64,000 nt of DNA from Edaphovirga cremea (GTDB taxonomy: Bacteria; Pseudomonadota; Gammaproteobacteria; Enterobacterales; Enterobacteriaceae). The stretch covers positions 19,029-83,028 of the forward strand of contig NZ_QOVA01000016.1 of NCBI RefSeq assembly GCF_003332275.1, read 5' to 3'. Below are positions 8,281 through 17,055 of this stretch, one piece after another. A program made the position numbers and the translations under genes. The first letter of the stretch is position 1. Every line of letters begins with the position of its first letter. The notes beneath the pieces were generated by a model, which saw nothing but the letters and a program-made list of their open reading frames with translations, was not told the origin of the DNA and made no database searches.

Positions 8281-9363
8281 TTATCCACCGCCATTTTCGG
8301 TGTGCTTTTCCTGCTGGTACCACTGCAATTTGCTAAAGGACAACTGGCAGTTTTCTCCTTCTTGTGGTCCGTTTGAACGGCGCCCCTTTTGAATGCGCAA
8401 CTCCTGATTACCCACCAGAATGTTGTAGTCGATCACTTCCCCCAGATAGGAGCGCCGCTTGACGTGACCCGGTACGCCGCCCTGAGTGACAAAATCGATC
8501 TCCGAAGGGCGGCAGGCCAGAACCGCTTTTCCTTGTGACTGCAACTCCGCAGGTGGGGCGGGATGGATCGCATAGCTCCCCTCAACGTCCGGGAAACGGA
8601 TACCCTGACTGTCGCAACTGACCTGCAACTGATTGGAGAGGCCAATAAAGCTGAACACAAACTGGTTGGCCGGTTGATTGTAGATATTCAGCGGTGTGTC
8701 TATCTGCTGGATAACCCCTTGCTTCATCACCATGATCCTGTCGGAAAGCGCCATGGCTTCTGACTGGTCATGGGTAACATAGATGATTGAAAAACCAAAC
8801 TTGCGCTGCAAGGCTTTAATCTCAAAACGCATCTCTTCACGCAAATGGGGATCCAGGCTGGACAGCGGTTCATCAAGCAGCATGACGTCCGGGTTGATTG
8901 CCAGCGCCCGCGCCAGTGCCACGCGCTGTTTACCCCCACCAGAGAGATCGTCAGGGCTTTTGTCGGCGACGCCAAGCAGGTTAGTGTGTTTGAGCGCCTC
9001 GCGGGTGCGCCGTTCAATTTCCTGTTTGCCAAGCTTGCCAATCTGCAATGGAAACGCAACGTTGTTGAATACTGACATATGCGGCCAGACGGCAAAGGCC
9101 TGAAATACCATACCGAAGTTGCGCTTCTCCGGCGGCAGGTAGAAATTTTTCGCCTGCGAGGAAAGAATTCGTTCGCCAACGCGGATTTCACCGCCGTCCA
9201 GATCCTCAAATCCGGCGATCATCCGCAGCGTGGTGGTTTTTCCGCAGCCGGAGGGGCCGAGCATCGAGAAACACTCACCGCGTTCAATCGACAGGTTCAG
9301 GTCTTCAATGGCAACAACGTTACCAAACTTCTTCATCACGTGGCTTAGCTGTACGTAACTCAT
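8281..9363 (-). CDS. ABC importer ATP-binding protein (second ATPase of the locus)
   Basis: 360 residues of the iron/phosphonate/polyamine-type ATPases with a C-terminal TOBE-like regulatory region. Walker A GPSGCGKTTT is near residue 37, Walker B VMLLDEPLSSLD near 160, and the H-loop is in VTHDQSEA. The signature motif reads LSGGGKQR instead of the common LSGGQQQR, a mild deviation. GGAG precedes the ATG. It is the last gene of a four-gene transporter unit, 17 bp after the permease, and shares its architecture with the ATPase encoded first. Confidence 0.9.
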   Translation of the reverse strand: MSYVQLSHVMKKFGNVVAIEDLNLSIERGECFSMLGPSGCGKTTTLRMIAGFEDLDGGEIRVGERILSSQAKNFYLPPEKRNFGMVFQAFAVWPHMSVFNNVAFPLQIGKLGKQEIERRTREALKHTNLLGVADKSPDDLSGGGKQRVALARALAINPDVMLLDEPLSSLDPHLREEMRFEIKALQRKFGFSIIYVTHDQSEAMALSDRIMVMKQGVIQQIDTPLNIYNQPANQFVFSFIGLSNQLQVSCDSQGIRFPDVEGSYAIHPAPPAELQSQGKAVLACRPSEIDFVTQGGVPGHVKRRSYLGEVIDYNILVGNQELRIQKGRRSNGPQEGENCQLSFSKLQWYQQEKHTENGGG

Positions 9364-9380
9364 TATGTTCTCCTGAACCG

Positions 9381-11072
9381 TTATTTCTTGGTATTGGTGT
9401 AACGGCGGATCAGCGTCTGTCCGGCGACGATAATAATCAGGGCGATGCCCGCCAATGCTGCCGAGTAAACGGTTTCCCCATCCTCATTCAGGGTATAGAT
9501 CGCCACCCCGATGGTGCGGGTGGAGGGGCCGTAGAGCATGACGGAAACGGTCAGTTCGCGCAGGGCTGGCAGGAAAATCAGGAAGAACGCGGCCACCATG
9601 CCGGGTTTCACCAGCGGCAGCACGATGTCCCGCAGCGACTGCCACATCGACGCGCCGCAGGCGCGTGCAGCCTCGACCAGCGAATCATGCACCTGCTCCA
9701 GCGCCGCCGAGTTAGCCTTCAGTGAGAACGCCATGTAGCGGGCGATATAGGCGACCAGAATAATCCAGACGGTGTTGTACAGGTTGATACCGAATTTACC
9801 GCTCCACGCCAGAATTACCCCCAGGGCAATAACCGAACCGGGGACAGAGAAGGGCAGCATGCCGAGGAACTCCAGGAAGCCTTTGCCCCGCACGCGCATT
9901 TTGACAATCACGTAGGAGATCATTACCCCGGCAAACATGGTAATCACCGCGGCGGCCAGACCCAGAAGGATACTGTTGCGAATGGCGTCCTGCGTGAGCT
10001 GCCAGTCAAACAGAATGAACTTATAGTTAGCCATCGTCAGGTTTTCCATGGTCATCGGCAGACCGTAGGTACGCAGTCCACCGACCAGGAAGATGGTGGC
10101 GGTCGGCAACACGATGGTAAAGGCGATGTACAGCAGGCAAATCACCAGCAGCGGTTTTCTCAATCCACGCAGTTTTACCTCAACCGGACGGAAACTCTTG
10201 CCGGCAATGATCTGGAAACGCCCCTTGTTCAGGATACGGTTCTGCAACCAGATAATGCAGGCGGCGCTGATGACCAGTACGGTCGCGAGCACGGTGCCGG
10301 TACGGATGGCCTCGAAACTGCCGCCGCTCTGGTGAATGCGTTCGTAAATCAGCGTGGGAATATTGAAGATGCCGTTTTCAACGCCGAGCACCGCGACGGT
10401 CCCGAAGTGCGCCATGGAGTAGAGCATAATCAGCAGCGCGCCGGAGATAATGCTGGGCATCACCAGTGGGATGGTGATTTTTCGGGTGATGGTCAACAGA
10501 CTGGCACCCGAGATACGTGCGGACTCTTCCAGTGTCGGATCCATGCGTTCAAGGGCACCGCATACCTGAATAAAGACGAAGGGAAACAGATACATGGTCT
10601 CCACCGCCATAATGCCGCCATAGCTGTAGATATTGAAGAGGGCGTCCTCAAGCCCGAAGTTATCCATGAAAAAGCGGTTGATATAGCCTGCGCGCGGCGA
10701 CAGCAGCATTTTCCAGGCCAGTGCACCGATAAAAGAGGGCAGCATGAAAGGCACAAGGAACATCACCTTCATGAAACCTTTATAGGGCAGGTCGGTGCGG
10801 GTCACCAGCCAGGCGAAGAAGGTACCGATGCAGGTACTCATCACCGTGACGCCAGCCGCGATAAACAGCGAGTTGAGCAGCGCCTCGTAGGTTTCTGGCT
10901 CAGATAGGATACGCAGCACGTCTGAGACATTGAACTTGCCGTCAACCCAGAATGAGTTGATAAAAATCAGCAGCACCGGCACAGCAACCACGATAATCAG
11001 AATGCCGATGGAGATGGCTAAAATAATATTGGCTACGCCGAAACGACTTTTATTCCTGGCGACTGTAGACAT
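9381..11072 (-). CDS. ABC importer permease, two fused transmembrane domains
   Basis: About 563 residues with roughly twelve membrane segments. Two EAA loops are recognisable: EESARISGASLLTITRKITI in the first half and EAARACGASMWQSLRDIVL in the second. Fused permeases of this kind belong to the Fe3+/phosphonate/hexose-phosphate (FbpB/AfuB) family. The upstream ATPase stop and the first ATG overlap as TAATG; a second ATG follows at 11072 and is better spaced from the GAGGGGG SD, so it is preferred, though the start is uncertain by one residue. It forms the channel fed by the binding protein at 12275. Confidence 0.9.
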   Translation of the reverse strand: MSTVARNKSRFGVANIILAISIGILIIVVAVPVLLIFINSFWVDGKFNVSDVLRILSEPETYEALLNSLFIAAGVTVMSTCIGTFFAWLVTRTDLPYKGFMKVMFLVPFMLPSFIGALAWKMLLSPRAGYINRFFMDNFGLEDALFNIYSYGGIMAVETMYLFPFVFIQVCGALERMDPTLEESARISGASLLTITRKITIPLVMPSIISGALLIMLYSMAHFGTVAVLGVENGIFNIPTLIYERIHQSGGSFEAIRTGTVLATVLVISAACIIWLQNRILNKGRFQIIAGKSFRPVEVKLRGLRKPLLVICLLYIAFTIVLPTATIFLVGGLRTYGLPMTMENLTMANYKFILFDWQLTQDAIRNSILLGLAAAVITMFAGVMISYVIVKMRVRGKGFLEFLGMLPFSVPGSVIALGVILAWSGKFGINLYNTVWIILVAYIARYMAFSLKANSAALEQVHDSLVEAARACGASMWQSLRDIVLPLVKPGMVAAFFLIFLPALRELTVSVMLYGPSTRTIGVAIYTLNEDGETVYSAALAGIALIIIVAGQTLIRRYTNTKK

Positions 11073-11074
11073 CA

Positions 11075-12151
11075 TTACCCCCTCAGTGATACGTCGTTGG
11101 CGAACCAGTGCAACTCGTGAAACGTCACCTGGCACGTCTCCTGTTCAGCGAACATCAACTGATTTGACAGGGCTTCGTGGGTGGAAATCTCGGTTCGCAG
11201 CGTGGTGCCGTCGATATCGATCATGTAGTCCATCACCGGCCCCAGAAAGCTGGCGCGCACGATTTTTCCCGTCAGTCCATCGCCATCGCGGCTGAGGATG
11301 ATATCCGACGGTCGGCAGCCAACTTTCCCCGACTCCGCAGGCAGCCCCGGCCAGTTGAGTATCTGCTGCCCCTCGCCAATTTGGTGGCGATCGACGTGAT
11401 GGGTCACTGGCAGAAAGTTTGCCAATCCCATAAAGCGGAAGACCTGCTCGTTTTCCGGTTGCTCATAAATTTCCCACGGGGTACCGATCTGGCGGATGCT
11501 ACCCTGTTTGTCCATGATGGCCAGCCGATCGGAGATCGCGAGTCCAATCTCCTGATCGTGGGTAACGTACAGGATGGTAATGCCCAGCTTTTTCTGTAGC
11601 TCCTTGATTTCGAACCGCATCTCCTCGCGCAGATTGGCATCAAGGTTGTTCAGCGGTTCATCGAGCAGCATTAGCGTGGGGCGGGCGATCAGCGCCCTTG
11701 CCAGCGCGACGCGCTGTTGCTGCCCGCCAGAGAGTTGCGAGGGGAGGCGCTGCTCCAGACCGGTGAGGTTCACCAGCGCAACGGTTTCCATCACGCTCTG
11801 GTGGATCTCCGCTTTGCTTTTGCCTGCGAGTTTCAGCGGGTAGCCAATATTGTCGAATACCGTCATGTGGGGCCAGACGGCATAATCCTGAAATACCACG
11901 CCGAGATCGCGCTGATCGGGGGGAATGTCGGTATGGTTGGCGGCGTCGGTTACGACCCTGCCGTCGATCAGGATCCGCCCGCTGTCCGGTACGTCGAAAC
12001 CGGCGAGCAGGCGCAGCAGAACTGTTTTTCCGCAACCTGAAGGGCCAAACAAGGTAAAGCATTCACCGTGTTCGACCGTCAGGTTGAGATTTTGCAGTAC
12101 CTGGTTGGTGCCAAATTTTTTGCTGATGTTTTCAAAAATGATCGTTGCCAT
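11075..12151 (-). CDS. ABC importer ATP-binding protein (first ATPase of the locus)
   Basis: 358 residues. Walker A GPSGCGKTVL near residue 38, signature LSGGQQQRVALARAL, Walker B LMLLDEPLNNLD and H-loop VTHDQE are all intact, with a TOBE-like C-terminus. It lies 123 bp after the binding-protein gene and is coupled (TAATG) to the permease. The two ATPases in this unit are clearly paralogous but not near-identical, so a recent duplication is unlikely. They may pair as a heterodimer or serve alternatively. Confidence 0.9.
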   Translation of the reverse strand: MATIIFENISKKFGTNQVLQNLNLTVEHGECFTLFGPSGCGKTVLLRLLAGFDVPDSGRILIDGRVVTDAANHTDIPPDQRDLGVVFQDYAVWPHMTVFDNIGYPLKLAGKSKAEIHQSVMETVALVNLTGLEQRLPSQLSGGQQQRVALARALIARPTLMLLDEPLNNLDANLREEMRFEIKELQKKLGITILYVTHDQEIGLAISDRLAIMDKQGSIRQIGTPWEIYEQPENEQVFRFMGLANFLPVTHHVDRHQIGEGQQILNWPGLPAESGKVGCRPSDIILSRDGDGLTGKIVRASFLGPVMDYMIDIDGTTLRTEISTHEALSNQLMFAEQETCQVTFHELHWFANDVSLRG

Positions 12152-12206
12152 AATCGCGTCCCATCATCAGTAGTGAACGAGCGCAAAACTCATTCCCTTA
12201 TTACCC

Positions 12207-12252
12207 GAAGCTGTAGCGCGGGATCGTTCGTTTATTGTTGGGCTACAGCTTC
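12207..12252. repeat. Inverted repeat between binding-protein and ATPase genes
   Basis: GAAGCTGTAGC (12207-12217) pairs with GCTACAGCTTC (12242-12252) over a 24-base loop. It sits directly downstream of the binding-protein stop. An mRNA hairpin here could protect the upstream message and lower expression of the membrane components; this is inference from position. Confidence 0.5.
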
Positions 12253-12274
12253 AGGAGCGGAAGATATAAGGAAA

Positions 12275-13267
12275 TTATCTTCCCTGTAGGATCCGACCAA
12301 ATTGCTTGACCGTTTCTTCTTTATTACTGATCAGGGATTCATAATCGATTGGAATAGCGCGGGCGATCGCTTCTTCCGCCGACGGCATGGCAAATTTCTC
12401 GGGGATACTGATTCCTTTTCTTACCGGCAGCGTTCCTTCCTGCACAATAATATTCTGCCCCTGTTCCGAGAGAATAAAATCAATAAACTTTTGTGCTGCG
12501 TTGATATTCTTACTGCCTTTCATAATGGCGACCGGGCTGGGAATAACCAGCATTTCCTGCGGATAGACCAGCTTGAGCGTGGCGCCCTTGGCGATTTTGT
12601 CGTTGGTAATATAATCCACCGCCAATGATGCCAGGAGATCGCCAGAGGCGGTATCATCGACCACTTGCCCTGAGCCTTTACCGACCTTGCCCTTATTCTC
12701 CTTCATTTTTTCAAAGTATTCCCAGCCGTAAAGCGACTTGAGCAAGGCGACGCTCATGTAAGACGTACCGGAGAGCGCCGGGCTGGCGACGCCATAAGCA
12801 CCTTTGAATTCAGGCCCGAGTATATCCTGCCAGGTGGCGGGAGGCTGTTTGACAAAGCGGGTGTTGTAGGCGATGCCGAGCGTTCCAAGGCGGACTGGGG
12901 TAAAAGAGCCGTCGTAGTCGGGGATAGGGTTGACGATATTGGCGACTTCGGGGGAGATGTAGGGTTCCAGCATCCCGTTCTTCTTCATGTTGTAGAAGTC
13001 AGGGACTTCGCTGGTCCAGATAATGTCCGCCATGATCGTGCCTGATTCTTTCTCGGCGGCAATCTTCGCCATCAGTTTGCCAGCACCGGCAGATTGGTAG
13101 TCCATGGCGATCTCGGGGTGCTGTTGCTTAAATCCCTCTTTGAGCTCGCCGATCAGCGACTCTTTCATGGAGGTATAGACGATCAACTGTTCCTGCGCAT
13201 AGGCGCTGTTGGCCGCAGAAAATATCAGGGTGAGGGATAATAAGAGGGTGGAATGACGTTTTATCAT
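12275..13267 (-). CDS. Periplasmic solute-binding protein of the ABC importer
   Basis: 330 residues. The start at 13267 is supported by AGGAG eight bases upstream and by the signal peptide that then begins the protein: a basic MIKRH, a hydrophobic stretch and cleavage at SAYA-QEQL. The mature part begins LIVYTSMKESLIGELKEGF, characteristic of the FbpA/AfuA/PhnS binding-protein family. The divergent Pgt-type signalling genes suggest a phosphorylated ligand such as hexose phosphate or phosphoglycerate rather than iron; AfuA is a known precedent for a supposed iron protein that binds hexose phosphates. The ligand itself is not readable from sequence. Confidence 0.87.
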   Translation of the reverse strand: MIKRHSTLLLSLTLIFSAANSAYAQEQLIVYTSMKESLIGELKEGFKQQHPEIAMDYQSAGAGKLMAKIAAEKESGTIMADIIWTSEVPDFYNMKKNGMLEPYISPEVANIVNPIPDYDGSFTPVRLGTLGIAYNTRFVKQPPATWQDILGPEFKGAYGVASPALSGTSYMSVALLKSLYGWEYFEKMKENKGKVGKGSGQVVDDTASGDLLASLAVDYITNDKIAKGATLKLVYPQEMLVIPSPVAIMKGSKNINAAQKFIDFILSEQGQNIIVQEGTLPVRKGISIPEKFAMPSAEEAIARAIPIDYESLISNKEETVKQFGRILQGR

Positions 13268-13488
13268 AATCTTTACTCCTGTCAATGAGATGTCATGGGT
13301 AAACACTGCATATATTGGTCAGGTAATGATATTTATTGTCTGAGGTGTGATCCGCGAAAAATTACTCCCTGCTGTTTCTGTGTTTAAGGCGACGGCAGTG
13401 AAATAATGATGAGATTTTCCCTGGTGCTTATTTCTCCCGAGCACTATAGCGCTTATTCTTTATAAAACCATGCTGGGGGATTACCCGG

Positions 13489-13606
13489 TTTTGGGTTGTT
13501 TTTGACACAAAATGCCTCAGATGACTGCGTCAGTTTTGCCCCTTTTGGGTATAATTGTCAGGAATCTAATTCTCATCACATATAATTTAGTCTTTATGAC
13601 CCAAAA
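13489..13606. promoter_or_regulatory. Divergent promoter region with three TTTTGGGT motifs
   Basis: The 528-bp space between the binding-protein gene and the PgtC-like gene holds no ORF of note. TTTTGGGT occurs at 13489-13496 and 13543-13550, and inverted (ACCCAAAA) at 13599-13606, at steps of 54 and 56 bp. TATAAT hexamers follow at 13550 and 13581. These are candidate binding sites for the PgtA-like response regulator. Confidence 0.45.
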
Positions 13607-13795
13607 TAACTTTCCCTAATCTGAATTGAAATTATTGCTTTTTTGATATCAATCACACATTAACTCATATATGCCCGTAATCATTGAAGAGACCATTTTC
13701 TTATGAGTGATGTTTCTCAAGGGTGAGGTAATGGAGAGCCGCTGGCAATGCTGCGGCGTCAGGCAAGCAAAATAGAGAAGCGCGGGAGAGTAGTG

Positions 13796-15064
13796 ATGAG
13801 GACGACATTGTTGCTGCTTTTTCTGAGCTTTGCCTCCACGGCTCAGGAACTGGTGATTGGCACCACCTACTCCCTGGAAGCAACAACGCACGTTATCTCC
13901 GTATGGCGAACTTTTCCAGAATCGGTACCGACCCGTACTGTCAATCGTACCAGCACGTCTCTTGAGCAACTGTTGTCGGCATCCCCGGAGGATTCAGTCG
14001 ATCTGATCCTCAGCTCCTCGCCGATTTTGTTCACCCATCTGCAGGAGAAGGGGTTGCTGGCTGCGGTGATTGCTCCCGACGCACCGGAGCAACAATGGGT
14101 ACCCGGGCAGTTGCGCGGCCACGTTGTGGCGTTCTCCGTCTCAGGCTACGGAATGCTGATCAACCAGCACTATCTCGATGGGCAGGGGATCAGCGCACCC
14201 GAGGACTGGGAAGGGATGGCGGATCCGCGTTTGCGCGGTATGGTCATTCTCAGCAGTCCGTCACGATCCGACACCAATCACATCATGATAGAAACCCTGC
14301 TGCAACGACGCGGCTGGGAGTCCGGCTGGCGTCTCCTGCTGGAAATTGCGGGCAATCTCGGTACGCTCTCTTCGCGCAGCTTCGGCGTCGCGGAAAAAGT
14401 GCAGGCCGATCTGGCGGCAGTGGGACCGGTGCTTGATAGCTATGCCAATGTGCTGCTGGCGAACCCCGATCTGCGTTTCCATTATTTTCCTGATTTTACC
14501 GTCTCGCCGACCTATATCGCGGTCAACGCCAAGAGCCGCAATATTGCCCATGCACAGGCATTTATCCGCTACTTGCTCAGCGAGCGCGGACAGCAGGCGC
14601 TGGGGGAGGTTGAAACCGGTAAATATCCCATTATTCGTCTGCCGGTGGACCATCCGCTTGCCGCACGCCAGCACCAATTGCTGTCGCTGCCGCCGATTGA
14701 TTATGGGCTGATGATCCGGCGCCAGAGCCTGGTGCGTTCACTGTTTGATATGGCTATTTCCAACCGTCTGGCGCAATTGCAGGAAGGCTGGCGCAGCCTG
14801 CATCAGGCGGAACAGCAGATCGGTCATTCATTGCCTGAATTAAGGAGGCTGCTGACAGATATCCCCGTTAGCGAGGCGCAGTCGCTGGACGCCGCCTACC
14901 TGCAAAGCTTTGGCGTTCGCACGCAGGCCTACAGCAATAACAATCTGGAGTTGATTGACTGGCAGAACTATTTTCACCTGCGCCAGCGCCAGCTGTACAC
15001 CGCGCTTGGCAAGATGGGCGTTGGTACTGCCAGTACCAGCCAAAGCGGGGCGGGGCGCAAATGA
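13796..15064 (+). CDS. pgtC: PgtC-like periplasmic regulatory protein
   Basis: 422 residues resembling PgtC of the Salmonella phosphoglycerate system, a periplasmic binding-protein-like accessory that senses ligand and acts on the kinase PgtB. The start at 13796 has GGGAGAG upstream and gives a signal peptide (MRTTLLLLFLSFASTAQ). Earlier in-frame starts would bury it. The body has a type-2 binding-protein fold, with a segment RSFGVAEKVQADLAAVGPV and a long helical C-terminus. Its stop overlaps the kinase start by four bases (ATGA). Here the system adjoins an ABC importer instead of the PgtP antiporter. Confidence 0.82.
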   Translation: MRTTLLLLFLSFASTAQELVIGTTYSLEATTHVISVWRTFPESVPTRTVNRTSTSLEQLLSASPEDSVDLILSSSPILFTHLQEKGLLAAVIAPDAPEQQWVPGQLRGHVVAFSVSGYGMLINQHYLDGQGISAPEDWEGMADPRLRGMVILSSPSRSDTNHIMIETLLQRRGWESGWRLLLEIAGNLGTLSSRSFGVAEKVQADLAAVGPVLDSYANVLLANPDLRFHYFPDFTVSPTYIAVNAKSRNIAHAQAFIRYLLSERGQQALGEVETGKYPIIRLPVDHPLAARQHQLLSLPPIDYGLMIRRQSLVRSLFDMAISNRLAQLQEGWRSLHQAEQQIGHSLPELRRLLTDIPVSEAQSLDAAYLQSFGVRTQAYSNNNLELIDWQNYFHLRQRQLYTALGKMGVGTASTSQSGAGRK

Positions 15065-17055
15065 GGGAATCATCGATAAGTGCCAGGCTGCAATGGGCGT
15101 TTGCCTTCAGCGCCCTGTTGACGCTGTTTGTGGGTGGTGTGGGTTTTTACGCCTGGTATCAGCAGCGGGCGCAGATCACCTTTGGCGTGACCGATTACTT
15201 TCCCAAGGTGAATGCCGCGTTGCAGGTTGAGGAGAACCTGAATCTGCTGATGAACGAATACAACGCCCTGATTCAGGCTTCAGTCGTCGCCGAGCAGCAA
15301 CAGGCGCGAAAACGGCTGGATATCCGGTTGAGTCATCTGCGCAGCCTTGCCGCCACGCTCGATAACCGTATTGGTGACATTATCCTCAAACAGGTGCGGG
15401 TGGCTGAGCAGCTACTGCCCCAGTTGGACGACAGTCTGAACCAACGTTTTCAACTGGTTGAGCGCCTGCGCATCATCTCGGTACATATCAACTGGCTACA
15501 CGATGACCTCAATAGCGAGTTGAAAGCGTTGTTGCAGGAGGTGGGAATGCAGCAGTCAGCACTGCTGGAAGCGCTGGTAAAAGAGAACGATCGTGATAAA
15601 CGCCCGGCACTCCAGGATGCGCTGCGTGTCATTCAGGATGAACAGCGGCGGGTCTACAACATCATTTCGCTGGAAAACCAGATAGTGAATGACCTGCAGG
15701 AGCAAATCCTGAACGGCAACCAGACCAACCAACGGGATCACTATAACTATCTTAGCTACCTGAAGGGATTGCTGGATGAAAACATGAGCGTGCTGACGCC
15801 TCATTCTTCCAGCATCAGTGTGCGGCAGATTATGGATGAATTGCTGGGCTACGGCCTGTTGCCGGATCGGTTACCTTTTCTGCTGATCGAGCGCGATCGG
15901 CAACAGCAGAAACTGGAACAGCAGATCGCCGATAAAGACCGGATGCTGCAACTGTTCCGCCAGCAGGTGGAGTCGCAGATTGGCGGCAGTCAGCAACAGT
16001 TGCAAATGCTGCATCAGGTGATCGAGAAAAGCACCCATATCAGCGGCCTGCTGATCGTGCTTGCCATGCTGACTGCGTTGCTGCTGTTTCTCGGCGTTAA
16101 TTTCTTCTATATCCGTCCGCGTCTGCTTGGGCGCTTCATCCGCCTGAACGAGGCGGTAACGCGGCTAAGCCAGGGGGAAGCGGGCGTCGCGATCCCGGTG
16201 GGCGGAAGCGATGAACTGGGCAGAATCGCCCGTCTGCTCCAGCGCTTTTCGGCGGAGGTAGAGAAAAAGAGCGCAGAATTGCAGGAGCGGAATGTGCTGT
16301 TGCAGCAGGAGGTGCTGGAGCGGGCGCAAGCCGAGCAGGAGCTGCGTACCATGCAGAATGAGCTGATTCAGGCGGCAAAGCTGGCGGTAGTGGGGCAGAC
16401 ACTTACCACGCTGGGGCATGAAATCAACCAGCCGCTGAACGCGCTGGGAACCTATCTGTTCAGTTTGAATCGTGCGCTGGAACGTGACGACAGGGACGCG
16501 GCCAGACTCTATCTGGAAAAGATGCGGCGTTTGATTGAGCGCACCGCCGCCATTGTGCGCCGGTTGCGCCAGTTTGGTCGCCGCAGTACGGGAACCGACG
16601 TGTTGCAACCGGTGGAGATAATGAATTGCGTCCGGGAAGCCTGGGGGTTATTGGAGTCGGTACACCGCCCGCGCAGGGCCGAACTGCGGTTATCAGAAGG
16701 TGAGGTATGGGTGCTGGGGGAGGAAGTATTGCTACAGCAGGTGTGGGTTAATCTGTTCACCAATGCGCTGGAGGCAATGGCAGAGGGAGAGCCGCCGCGC
16801 TTGCAACTTCAGGTGGATATGCAACAGCACGATGAAGTCAGCCTGTACTTGAGCGACAACGGCTGCGGCTGGCCGCTGCAACTGGCCGATCATCTGCTGC
16901 AACCCTTTACCAGCAGCAAGTCGGTGAATCTGGGGATTGGCCTGTCGATTAGCTGCTCAATCATGATGCAGTGCTCGGGAGCGCTGTCTATTGCCTCAAC
17001 GCTGGACAGGCACGCGCTGGTTATTCTTGTACTACGGAAACAACCGCTATGTTAA
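15061..17055 (+). CDS. pgtB: PgtB-like membrane sensor histidine kinase
   Basis: 664 residues. Membrane segments near 14-32 and 320-342 enclose a large coiled-coil-rich periplasmic domain; a HAMP-type linker follows. The H-box is GHEINQPLNALGTY with phospho-accepting His453. The ATP-binding part shows NALEAMAEG (N-box), LSDNGCGW (G1) and SKSVNLGIGLSISCSI (G2). The length matches PgtB of Salmonella. It overlaps the PgtC-like gene by four bases and the response regulator by seven, so the three are translated together. Expected role: respond to the PgtC-bound ligand and phosphorylate the PgtA-like protein. Confidence 0.87.
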   Translation: MRESSISARLQWAFAFSALLTLFVGGVGFYAWYQQRAQITFGVTDYFPKVNAALQVEENLNLLMNEYNALIQASVVAEQQQARKRLDIRLSHLRSLAATLDNRIGDIILKQVRVAEQLLPQLDDSLNQRFQLVERLRIISVHINWLHDDLNSELKALLQEVGMQQSALLEALVKENDRDKRPALQDALRVIQDEQRRVYNIISLENQIVNDLQEQILNGNQTNQRDHYNYLSYLKGLLDENMSVLTPHSSSISVRQIMDELLGYGLLPDRLPFLLIERDRQQQKLEQQIADKDRMLQLFRQQVESQIGGSQQQLQMLHQVIEKSTHISGLLIVLAMLTALLLFLGVNFFYIRPRLLGRFIRLNEAVTRLSQGEAGVAIPVGGSDELGRIARLLQRFSAEVEKKSAELQERNVLLQQEVLERAQAEQELRTMQNELIQAAKLAVVGQTLTTLGHEINQPLNALGTYLFSLNRALERDDRDAARLYLEKMRRLIERTAAIVRRLRQFGRRSTGTDVLQPVEIMNCVREAWGLLESVHRPRRAELRLSEGEVWVLGEEVLLQQVWVNLFTNALEAMAEGEPPRLQLQVDMQQHDEVSLYLSDNGCGWPLQLADHLLQPFTSSKSVNLGIGLSISCSIMMQCSGALSIASTLDRHALVILVLRKQPLC

